Assembly (NCBI GenBank): GCA_029060545.1
Contig: JAIDTT010000066.1
Coordinates: 1-48,385, forward strand
Source: Paramuribaculum sp.
Lineage (GTDB): Bacteria; Bacteroidota; Bacteroidia; Bacteroidales; Muribaculaceae
Length of the DNA stretch: 48,385 bases
Direction: 5' to 3'
Positions 42,504 to 48,385 of the stretch are shown in pieces (positions within the stretch are counted from its first letter, which is position 1; every line of letters starts with the position of its first letter). The notes beneath the pieces were generated by a model. That model saw only the letters and a program-made list of their open reading frames with translations, was not told the origin of the DNA and did no database searches. Position numbers and translations under genes: made by a program.

Positions 42504-43427
42504 TTAGTTAGCGGGCTCTGCTTCGCAGATTTCGAGTTCGAAAATGAGGGTTTCGCCGGGTTCGATCGACTGATTGCCCTGATTGCCGTAAGCGAGGTCG
42601 GCAGGCATGTAGAGGACTACCTTGGAGCCTGCAGGGAAGGTGGTGAGAGCTTCGGAGAAGCCTTTAACTACACCGTTGACGGGGAATTTCACGGTTTCGC
42701 CGTTGGAGGAGTCGAACTGAGTGCCGTCGATGTGCTTGCCTACGTACTTCACGGGTACGGGATCCTTGGCTTCCTTATCAGCAACGGCACCGTTGCCGAG
42801 GGTGATTACCTTGTAGCTCAGACCGCTTTCGGTGGTCTTGATTTCGGAGTCGGTAGCCTTGAGGGAGTCGACATACTGCTTGCCGCGGTTGTCGTTGGCG
42901 AGAGCTTTCTCTTCCATAGCCTTGAGCTGAGCGGCCTGCATCTCCTGCTGACGCTGCATCATGATGGTCTGAGCTTTGCCCATGAGCATCTGAGCGTTGC
43001 CGTAGATGGAGGAGTGGATGGAATCGGCGATGGAGTCGGTCTTGAAGGCTGCGGAGAATGCCTTGAAGTAGTCGTCGACGTTCATCTCCACGCCCATCTG
43101 AGCCTGGCTCATGAACTGCTGCTTGAGCTGGAGGGCGTAGGACATACCGAGGATATACGACTGGTTGGCGGTGTCGACGTCGAGCACGGTCTTCATACCG
43201 GCGAGGAATTTATCCTTGTCGAAGTTGGCCATGATTTCGGGGGGGAGCATACGGCTGATGTTGGCGCCGAGATCGAGACCCTGTACGGTACCGCCATAGT
43301 AGGCGAGGGAGTCGGAGAAGTTGGAGAGTCCGGAGGGATTGGCGAGGTCGCCGTTGGCAGCGTTCTTGCTGCAGGATGCAGCTGCGATCATCACGGCAGC
43401 TGCGCCGAATAAGAGTAATTTTTTCAT
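42504..43427 (-). CDS. FKBP-type peptidyl-prolyl isomerase lipoprotein
   Basis: The 307-residue lipoprotein (SPII signal, lipid Cys19 in AAASC) has the FKBP N-domain (about 38-150; DSLAYYGGTVQGLDLGANI) and a long helix. A canonical FKBP domain ends the protein: VKYVGKHIDGTQFDSS, VVKGFSEAL, MPADLAYG, LIFELEI. Apart from Phe at the Trp position the catalytic pocket is complete. It follows the FKBP gene at 43497 by 69 bases. By similarity to FkpA/Mip-type proteins it should act as an isomerase/chaperone for envelope proteins. Confidence 0.93.
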   Translation of the reverse strand: MKKLLLFGAAAVMIAAASCSKNAANGDLANPSGLSNFSDSLAYYGGTVQGLDLGANISRMLPPEIMANFDKDKFLAGMKTVLDVDTANQSYILGMSYALQLKQQFMSQAQMGVEMNVDDYFKAFSAAFKTDSIADSIHSSIYGNAQMLMGKAQTIMMQRQQEMQAAQLKAMEEKALANDNRGKQYVDSLKATDSEIKTTESGLSYKVITLGNGAVADKEAKDPVPVKYVGKHIDGTQFDSSNGETVKFPVNGVVKGFSEALTTFPAGSKVVLYMPADLAYGNQGNQSIEPGETLIFELEICEAEPAN

Positions 43428-43496
43428 TTTATAAAATGTGAATTGAATTTATTGTTTTGTTGTTGTCGTTGATATTGTCTGTTGTGGTGCGGTGCG

Positions 43497-44717
43497 TCAT
43501 TCCCCGGCTGTCGGGGTAGCGGCGGGCTGCTGCAGTTCGTCGGTGTGGCGCAGATCCACGAGCTCGACGTCGAATATGGTCACGGCGTCCTTGGGTATCT
43601 TGCCATATACTCCTTCATGGCCGTAGCCCTGATCGGAAGGGATATATATGCGGTAGATACCGCCCTTCTTCATCTGCATCAGGCCGTCGCGGAAGCCGGC
43701 TATAAGCTCGCGCATATCGAATATGGTGGGCTTGCCGGGCTCTGTGCCGCTGAATTGTGTGCCGTCAATGAGTGAACCGGAGTAGTTGACCATCACGAGG
43801 TCCTCGGCTCGGGGTGAGTCGCCTTCACCTTCGGTGACGATCTCCACCATAGTGCCTGTGGGCAGGTTGATGATGCCTTCGCGGCGTGCTATCGAGTCGA
43901 GAAAGGCCTGAGAGTTGTCGAGTAACGCGTCGATATCGGCGAGCTGCTCCTGCATGGCTTTAAGATATTGGGTAGCCGTGAGGGGCGTGAAGCCCGTAGG
44001 GCGGCCATTGAGCATCTTGTCCATGGCGAGGTTGAAGCGTACGATGCTGAGTTCGTAGCCACCGGCCTGCTGCTGGCGTTCGAATGAACGGTAAGCGGCT
44101 ACGCCTGCTTCGATACCGTCGAGGAATGCGTCGTCGGTACGGGCATAGCTGAGTGCGGTGGTGACGCCTCGGCGATAGGCTGCTACGATCTGCGGCTCAT
44201 CTTTGGCCGATTTGCGGGCCATATAGCCGGCCCAGACGGTGGCGAGTGCCTGACTGGCTTTCTTGATCTCGGATTTAGATATCTTGCCTGAGCCTTTGAC
44301 CATACGTGTGTTGAGGTCGGTGAGATAGGTGTCGGCCTCGCTTTCGGTGAATCCGGTGGACTTGCGGTCGATGGCTTTGAGGATGGTCTTACGGAATACG
44401 TCCATATCCACCGTGTAGCCACCGATCTGCTCGGCCTGCTCTACGTAGCGGTAGATGCGGGCACCCTCTTCAAGTCCCTGTACGTAGGGATCGTTGGTGC
44501 GGGCGGAGTCGAGCGCCAGAGTCACACCCTTCTTGAAGGATGCTTTCTGCGCGGGAGTCATCGATTGGGTATGGCTCTGCATCGGCTCTTTCCAGAGGGT
44601 GGCGAGGGCGGTGCTTATCGAGTCGACTTCAAATTGCTGGAGCTCATGGATACGGGCCTGTGCCGTGAAGGCGGATGCGAGGGCCGAGATGCAGAGCGTC
44701 AGGAGGAGTTTGCGCAT
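43497..44717 (-). CDS. FKBP-type protein with two N-terminal domains
   Basis: The 406-residue secreted protein (SPI signal ending FTAQA) is about 100 residues longer than its neighbours because the FKBP N-domain is duplicated. The halves align by eye: QKASFKKGVTLALDSARTND with EPQIVAAYRRGVTTALSYAR, VQGLEEGARIYRYVEQAEQI with LDGIEAGVAAYRSFERQQQA, and RKSTGFTE with GRPTGFTP. One FKBP domain follows: YSGSLIDGTQFSG, LIAGFRDGL, IPSDQGYG. The catalytic Asp of FD is Ser. It lies 21 bases after the FKBP gene at 44739. Confidence 0.9.
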   Translation of the reverse strand: MRKLLLTLCISALASAFTAQARIHELQQFEVDSISTALATLWKEPMQSHTQSMTPAQKASFKKGVTLALDSARTNDPYVQGLEEGARIYRYVEQAEQIGGYTVDMDVFRKTILKAIDRKSTGFTESEADTYLTDLNTRMVKGSGKISKSEIKKASQALATVWAGYMARKSAKDEPQIVAAYRRGVTTALSYARTDDAFLDGIEAGVAAYRSFERQQQAGGYELSIVRFNLAMDKMLNGRPTGFTPLTATQYLKAMQEQLADIDALLDNSQAFLDSIARREGIINLPTGTMVEIVTEGEGDSPRAEDLVMVNYSGSLIDGTQFSGTEPGKPTIFDMRELIAGFRDGLMQMKKGGIYRIYIPSDQGYGHEGVYGKIPKDAVTIFDVELVDLRHTDELQQPAATPTAGE

Positions 44718-44738
44718 ATCGTCGTCGTTGACAGGATA

Positions 44739-45362
44739 TTATTTGATTACTTCGAGCAGCTCTACGTCGAATATCAGAGTGGCGTTGGGGCCGATTGTGG
44801 GGCCTGCGCCGTGAGCGCCGTAAGCGAGTTCGGCGGGGATGTAGAGGCGCCACTTTGCACCTTCGTTCATCATCTGGAGTGCTTCAACCCATCCGGGGAT
44901 CACCTGTGTGACGCCGAATGTGGCGGGCTCGCCGCGATCTACGGAGCTGTCGAATACGCTGCCGTCGAGCAGACGTCCGGTATAGTGTACTTTCACCTTA
45001 TCGGTAGCGGTGGGCTTGGGTCCTTTGCCCTCTTCGAGTACTTCGTACTGGAGACCGGAAGGAGTGGTGGCTACCTCGGAGCGCTTGCCGTTTTCCTCAA
45101 GGAATTTTTTGCCGGCTTCGGCATTGACCTTGGCGAGTTCGGCTACCTGAGCCTGCTGGCGCTTCTCCATTTCGGCGAAGAAGTCGTGGATCACGGTCTT
45201 GGCTTCCTGATAGCTCATCTTCTGCTCTCCCTTGCCGAATACGGCGGCTACGCCGTCGGCGAAGTCGGCTACGTTGAGATCCTGAATACCGCTTGAGCGG
45301 AAGTTATTGCCCATGCTGAGCCCGAGGGCATAGCTGATTTTGTCGAGTTGGTTTGTATCCAT
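44739..45362 (-). CDS. FKBP-type peptidyl-prolyl isomerase, signal-less
   Basis: The 207-residue protein has no signal peptide ([20 protein letters not shown]), so it is predicted cytoplasmic unless exported otherwise. The N-domain is short but intact, and the FKBP domain is the most canonical of the array: [25 protein letters not shown] with the Trp kept, [18 protein letters not shown]. It begins the upstream half of the array, just behind a -7 box. It may be the ancestral, active copy. Confidence 0.95.
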   Translation of the reverse strand: MDTNQLDKISYALGLSMGNNFRSSGIQDLNVADFADGVAAVFGKGEQKMSYQEAKTVIHDFFAEMEKRQQAQVAELAKVNAEAGKKFLEENGKRSEVATTPSGLQYEVLEEGKGPKPTATDKVKVHYTGRLLDGSVFDSSVDRGEPATFGVTQVIPGWVEALQMMNEGAKWRLYIPAELAYGAHGAGPTIGPNATLIFDVELLEVIK

Positions 45363-45418
45363 TTCTTTAGTTGTTGTTTTTGGTTACGGGGGTGTCGGTA
45401 TGAAAAAAAGACACACCG

Positions 45419-45426
45419 CAAAGTTA
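45419..45426 (-). promoter_or_regulatory. Putative -7 promoter box for the FKBP array
   Basis: The minus strand reads TAACTTTG (TAnnTTTG), 57 bases upstream of the ATG at 45362. No convincing -33 element. Confidence 0.55.
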
Positions 45427-45671
45427 GTTTAAAATCCGTTGACTGACACACATTAGATATATAAAAAATGTTGCGCAATATTAAGGTGTCGTTTTAATCA
45501 ACATCCGGCTCGGCCCAAAAGTTAGTACCAAAAAATTTTAAGCAAATAAATTGAAAAAAATTGAAATATTTATCTTGCAGTAAATCAGCGGAATGACTGG
45601 TTGTGTCACAACTCCGTAACAGATTTAACTTCTGTTAACTATTTTAATAGTAAAATCGTTAATTTCGGCCA

Positions 45672-45679
45672 TAACTTTG
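45672..45679 (+). promoter_or_regulatory. Putative -7 promoter box for the sigma-factor gene
   Basis: TAACTTTG matches TAnnTTTG and implies a leader of about 70 bases before the ATG at 45755. An inverted repeat (45638-45651) overlaps the expected -33 region. Confidence 0.55.
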
Positions 45680-45754
45680 CAATGTCAAAAGGATCGAAGT
45701 TCCCACGCTTCACTTCAAAATTATCGTAAAACAACTATTTAAATTCTCTTAATT

Positions 45755-46258
45755 ATGGATTCTGCCAATTTTCAAACTCGATTGATGAGCCTACAGGCAA
45801 ATATGTTGAATTTCGCTGTCATGCTCACTTCCAACCGCGACGATGCTTATGATCTTCTCCAGGATACTACTCTGAAAGTTCTCGCAAATAAAGAAAAATA
45901 TGTTGAGAATACCAACTTCAAGGGTTGGGTATTTACTATTATGCGCAACATATTTATCAACAACTACCGCCGCGTGGTGCGCTCGGCCACCGTCATTGAC
46001 CAGACCGAGGACTACTACCACCTGAATGTTTCGCAGGATTCCGCATTTGAATCGCCCGAAGATACCTACGCTGCATCCGAAATCACTGCCGCTATCAACG
46101 AATTTCCCGAAAAGTATCGCGTGCCTTTCTCGATGCACGTAGCCGGCTACAAATACAATGAGATCGCTGAAGAGATGGGTCTGCCCTTAGGCACTATCAA
46201 GAGCCGCATCTTCTTCGCCCGCCAGGAGCTCCAGAAGCGCTTCGCCGACTTCCGCTGA
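45755..46258 (+). CDS. ECF-type RNA polymerase sigma factor
   Basis: The 167-residue sigma-70-family protein has region 2 (about 15-85; DDAYDLLQDTTLKVLANKEK and GWVFTIMRNIFINNYRR, the -10-binding helix) and region 4 (about 110-165; FPEKYRVPFSMHVAGYKYNE, then MGLPLGTIKSRIFFARQELQ, a helix-turn-helix for the -35 element). No anti-sigma gene is adjacent, so it may be controlled by transcription or by a partner elsewhere. Its own -7 box is of housekeeping type. A strong terminator follows. Confidence 0.93.
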   Translation: MDSANFQTRLMSLQANMLNFAVMLTSNRDDAYDLLQDTTLKVLANKEKYVENTNFKGWVFTIMRNIFINNYRRVVRSATVIDQTEDYYHLNVSQDSAFESPEDTYAASEITAAINEFPEKYRVPFSMHVAGYKYNEIAEEMGLPLGTIKSRIFFARQELQKRFADFR

Positions 46259-46280
46259 TTTCCCCTCGTATAATAAGAGA

Positions 46281-46330
46281 AATACAAATGGCCTCCGACG
46301 CTTGCCGCGGGGGCCGTTTGTGTATTTTTT
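46281..46330 (+). terminator. Rho-independent terminator of the sigma-factor gene
   Basis: ACAAATGGCC (46284-46293) pairs with GGCCGTTTGT (46312-46321), with one G-U pair, and runs directly into TGTATTTTTT. It is 26 bases past the sigma-factor stop. Confidence 0.85.
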
Positions 46331-46349
46331 GTGATGAAAAAACTGCGGA

Positions 46350-46381
46350 TTTGCAATTCACGTCGATAATGTATAATTTTA
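46350..46381 (+). promoter_or_regulatory. Putative promoter of the secreted nuclease-like gene
   Basis: TTTG at 46350-46353 and TAATTTTA at 46374-46381 are spaced by 20 bases, which matches the Bacteroides -33/-7 arrangement, with one mismatch in the -7 box. It lies 33 bases upstream of the ATG at 46415. Confidence 0.55.
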
Positions 46382-46414
46382 CGACACTTAAATCAACACA
46401 ACATCCGCAATACA

Positions 46415-47452
46415 ATGATGAAACGTATATTTCTGCTCACGCTCGTTGCCATCCTGGCAATGCCCTCGATGTGGGGACAGTCGAAACAGTATCAAAGCTT
46501 CGGTGTGGCATTCTACAATCTCGAGAATCTCTTCGACACTATCCCCAACAATCCGCTGGGACGCGACGATGAGTTTACCCCCGAAGGTAAAAACTCCTGG
46601 GGCTCGCGCAAGTATTGGGCGAAGATCAATAATCTTGCCCGCGCTATCGGCGCCATGACTACTCCTACTACTCCGATCGGTCCGGCCATAATCGGTGTGT
46701 CGGAGATCGAAAACCGCGGTGTGCTCGAGGATCTCGTGAAAGCCGAACCTATCAAGAAGTGGATGCTCCAGATCGTGCATCACGACTCGCCGGACCGCCG
46801 CGGCGTCGACGTGGGTCTGCTCTACAATCCGCGTCTCTTCCGTGTGCTCAATGTCACTAACCATCGCCTCGATATCGGCTTCCCGACCCGTGACCAGATG
46901 TGTGTGGTAGGTGAGATGGGGGGCTCGAAGGTGGGCGTGATCGTGAATCACTGGCCCTCGCGTCTGGGCGGTCAGGAGCAGTCGTCGCCCAACCGTGAGG
47001 CAGCCGCCGCTCTCTCGAAGCATATCGCCGACTCGCTCTGGTCTGTTGATCCCAATATCGGTGTGATAATAATGGGTGACCTCAACGACGATCCGATGGA
47101 CAAGTCGTGTGCCAAGGTGCTCGGCGCGGCCAAGAATCCCGACGGTGTAGGCCCTCACCAGTTCTACAATCCCTGGTGGAAGATGCTCGACCGCGGTATC
47201 GGTACGCTCGCTTATAAAGGCTCGTGGAATCTCTTCGACCAGATCATCATCTCGGGCAATCTGCTGAAACAGAATGTAACCGACGGCGGAGTGTACTACT
47301 TCAAGGCGCAGGTCAACAACTTTGAATTCCTCAAGGATACCGAGGGCTCGCGTCAGGGCTATCCGCTGCGCACGCATGCCGGCGGCGTTTGGCTCAACGG
47401 CTATTCCGACCACTTCCCCACCGAAGTGCTCTTCGTCAAGGAAGTCAACTAA
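46415..47452 (+). CDS. Secreted endonuclease/exonuclease/phosphatase (EEP) family protein
   Basis: The 345-residue protein has an SPI signal (MMKRIFLLTLVAILAMPSMWGQ). The EEP fold then follows: FYNLENLFDT, catalytic Glu in VSEIENRGVL, RRGVDVGLLYNPRLF, the NHWPSRLGG loop with catalytic His, IIMGDLNDDPMD (Asp/Asn) and the final YSDHFPTEV (Ser-Asp-His). All active-site elements are intact. It is likely a periplasmic or surface metal-dependent nuclease or phosphodiesterase. Its own promoter and the preceding terminator make it monocistronic. DNA, RNA, phosphoinositide-like or other phosphoester substrates are all possible for this superfamily. Confidence 0.9.
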   Translation: MMKRIFLLTLVAILAMPSMWGQSKQYQSFGVAFYNLENLFDTIPNNPLGRDDEFTPEGKNSWGSRKYWAKINNLARAIGAMTTPTTPIGPAIIGVSEIENRGVLEDLVKAEPIKKWMLQIVHHDSPDRRGVDVGLLYNPRLFRVLNVTNHRLDIGFPTRDQMCVVGEMGGSKVGVIVNHWPSRLGGQEQSSPNREAAAALSKHIADSLWSVDPNIGVIIMGDLNDDPMDKSCAKVLGAAKNPDGVGPHQFYNPWWKMLDRGIGTLAYKGSWNLFDQIIISGNLLKQNVTDGGVYYFKAQVNNFEFLKDTEGSRQGYPLRTHAGGVWLNGYSDHFPTEVLFVKEVN

Positions 47453-47478
47453 AAATCCAAGGTCCAACAATATTATCG

Positions 47479-47506
47479 CGGGGGCGACTCATCCGAGCCG
47501 TCCCCG
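47479..47506. terminator. Hairpin between convergent nuclease and HTH genes
   Basis: CGGGGGCG (47479-47486) pairs with CGTCCCCG (47499-47506), including one G-U pair, around a 12-base loop. It can serve both convergent genes; AT-rich flanks lie on both sides. Confidence 0.65.
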
Positions 47507-47533
47507 TGTTGTATTATAGGATGATATGTGAAA

Positions 47534-47851
47534 TTAGTCAGTTCCTACTCCCAGGCGGATGGGTTTGAGACCTTGTATGGAGAAGTCAGCGGAGAGGCCA
47601 AGAGCGTTGAGAACCTTTACGATAGTTGCTATCGTGAGGTTGCGTCCGCTCTCGATCTTCGATATCTGGGCAGTTTGAACGCCTACTCTTTCCCCGAGTT
47701 CTTTTTGAGTGAGGTTCAGCGACTTTCGAGCCTCTTTTATTGATGCTCCTATTAATGCAGCTTCAACTTCGGCTTCAAAACATTCTCGAGCCGGCGTGCC
47801 CCGTTTGCCGATATGCTTATCGGTCATCTCATCCAAAGTATAAAATTTCAT
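47534..47851 (-). CDS. HTH (XRE/HigA-like) regulator without adjacent toxin
   Basis: This encodes 105 residues from the ATG at 47851 (MKFYTLDEMTDKHIGKRGTP). The frame is open to 47908, but the -7 box at 47864-47871 lies within that extension, so the start is 47851 (or 47857, MAMKFY). The C-terminal domain is a classic XRE fold: LNLTQKELGERVGVQTAQIS (recognition helix), then KIESGRNLTIATIVKVLNAL. Antitoxins of HigBA-type systems look like this, usually with the toxin gene directly upstream. Here the upstream gene is a lipoprotein and the downstream side is a convergent nuclease, so the toxin is missing. The DNA is AT-richer than its neighbours. Confidence 0.85.
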   Translation of the reverse strand: MKFYTLDEMTDKHIGKRGTPARECFEAEVEAALIGASIKEARKSLNLTQKELGERVGVQTAQISKIESGRNLTIATIVKVLNALGLSADFSIQGLKPIRLGVGTD

Positions 47852-47863
47852 CGCCATACTAAA

Positions 47864-47871
47864 CAAAAGTA
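47864..47871 (-). promoter_or_regulatory. -7 promoter box of the HTH gene
   Basis: The minus strand reads TACTTTTG (TAnnTTTG). It ends 12 bases before the ATG at 47851, so the transcript would be nearly leaderless. Confidence 0.65.
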
Positions 47872-47879
47872 CAGCAATG

Positions 47880-47895
47880 TTTCCATATATGGAAA
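47880..47895. promoter_or_regulatory. Perfect 16-bp palindromic operator
   Basis: TTTCCATATATGGAAA is a perfect palindrome. It starts eight bases upstream of the -7 box, that is over the -33 to spacer region, the usual place for an autorepressor site. The half-site TTTCC/GGAAA with AT-rich spacer resembles operators of XRE-type antitoxins. Confidence 0.75.
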
Positions 47896-47941
47896 TATTC
47901 TTGAGCAAAAAATTATTACTCAGGTGATATATACGATGGGA

Positions 47942-48256
47942 TCAGAGGCCGAGGCGGGCGGCGGCGGCGTGCATGGAGGAGTCGGCGCGCGCGAAGCTTC
48001 GCTCTACGGCGTTGAGCTCCTGATAGGAGAGGTCGTGCTGCTTGTCGGCTACTTCTTGTGTGAGCGATGTGAGGGCTTGGGTGTAAGCGGTCTGCTGCTC
48101 AAGGAATTCTTCCTGTGTGGTGGTCTGATCGAAGCTGTCGGCATACTGATTGTTGAGGCTCACGACTTTGTCGACTGTGGTGTCGGTACAGCTGCCGAAC
48201 ATCATGGATATACCGGCGGCAATGGTGAGGATAAGCGATTTGATGTGTCTGTTCAT
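47942..48256 (-). CDS. Small lipoprotein of unknown function
   Basis: The 104-residue protein has an SPII signal (lipid Cys23, MMFGSC). The mature part is helical and rich in Gln/Glu/Ala (FLEQQTAYTQALTSLTQEVA), which could form a coiled coil. I do not recognise the family. It lies between the HTH gene and a truncated gene at the right edge, all on the minus strand. A TTTG/AT-rich stretch upstream may carry a promoter, but I could not place one with confidence. Confidence 0.75.
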   Translation of the reverse strand: MNRHIKSLILTIAAGISMMFGSCTDTTVDKVVSLNNQYADSFDQTTTQEEFLEQQTAYTQALTSLTQEVADKQHDLSYQELNAVERSFARADSSMHAAAARLGL

Positions 48257-48308
48257 AGTCGGGTGTGTGTTTAGTTAGTGGTTTTTATAATAAAACAAAT
48301 CAAAGGGC

Positions 48309-48385
48309 TTAATTGGTTCGACGACGGTTGCGCGGATGGTGCTCGAGGATTTCCTGACGCAGGTGAGAGCGGTCGAGGTGTATGT
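48309..48385 (-). CDS. Hypothetical protein, C-terminal fragment (runs off right edge)
   Basis: One minus-strand frame is open from the window edge to a TAA at 48311-48309, giving 24 residues that end HHPRNRRRTN, a basic C-terminal tail. The other two frames also lack a stop across this short piece but give less natural composition. The gene is too short here to assign. Confidence 0.4.
   Translation of the reverse strand, partial: IHLDRSHLRQEILEHHPRNRRRTN

Larger units (their letters stand above)
45363..45754. other. 392-bp divergent regulatory stretch
   Basis: No gene is seen between the FKBP gene (minus) and the sigma factor (plus). The stretch is very AT-rich in its middle (about 45475-45570). 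It holds a -7 box for each direction and two small inverted repeats just upstream of the sigma-factor promoter: AACAGA/TCTGTT (45618-45636) and ACTATT/AATAGT (45638-45651). Confidence 0.7.

Noticed and set aside
47534-47743. Plus-strand 71-codon frame opposite the HTH gene as a possible toxin
   Set aside because: It has no toxin-like fold signature and lies wholly antisense to the well-supported XRE domain.

Overview
The window reads as one contiguous piece of a Bacteroidota (Bacteroidales) chromosome. The evidence is: many promoters with the Bacteroides-type -7 box TAnnTTTG, a Bacteroidetes-style division/cell-wall cluster with an FtsL-like protein and a PASTA-bearing FtsI, SPII lipoproteins, a TonB-dependent receptor with an N-terminal carboxypeptidase-regulatory domain, and DUF5689/DUF6359/DUF4254 proteins. 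The high G+C for this order and the numerous FKBP lipoproteins would suit Muribaculaceae, but that family assignment is inference. I recognised no rRNA or tRNA gene.

Layout. Positions 1-206 hold a truncated minus-strand gene, followed by a 562-bp non-coding stretch with a promoter box, a 9-bp-period direct repeat and a 54-bp nested palindrome. Positions 769-8696 are one minus-strand block: membrane protein of unknown function, DUF4254 protein, RuvB, polysaccharide flippase, DUF389 membrane protein, GT4 glycosyltransferase. Positions 8869-16732 are a three-gene minus-strand unit: TonB-dependent receptor, then two large surface lipoproteins built from DUF5689, DUF6359-like and choice-of-anchor-J-like modules. 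Positions 17008-17671 carry a HEPN/MNT (MntA-HepT) toxin-antitoxin pair in visibly AT-richer DNA. Then follow a lipoprotein, a regulator-like protein of unknown function, a receptor-type Ser/Thr kinase, a Bax-inhibitor-1 family protein and ArgS.

Positions 23116-38296 are the division and cell wall (dcw) cluster, read right to left: rsmH-ftsL-ftsI-murE-mraY-murD-ftsW-murG-murC-ftsQ-ftsA-ftsZ, nearly all with gaps of a few bases or overlaps. mraZ, which normally precedes rsmH, is not there. Its place is taken by a leader with a 37-bp near-perfect palindrome and, beyond it, the FKBP array.

Positions 38496-45362 are the most unusual region: seven paralogous proteins with the FKBP-type N-terminal dimerisation domain, all on the minus strand. 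Three or four keep a canonical prolyl isomerase (PPIase) domain, two have strongly altered active sites, one has two N-domains, and one has lost the PPIase domain completely. A sirtuin gene without a single cysteine codon lies inside the array and is translationally coupled to one FKBP gene. The array looks like a periplasmic/outer-membrane folding set that has diversified by tandem duplication, possibly with non-catalytic or hetero-dimerising members.

Positions 45755-47452 (plus strand) hold an ECF sigma factor and a secreted endonuclease/exonuclease/phosphatase-family protein. The right end has a solo HTH (HigA-like) regulator with a perfect 16-bp palindromic operator, a small lipoprotein and the 3' end of another minus-strand gene.
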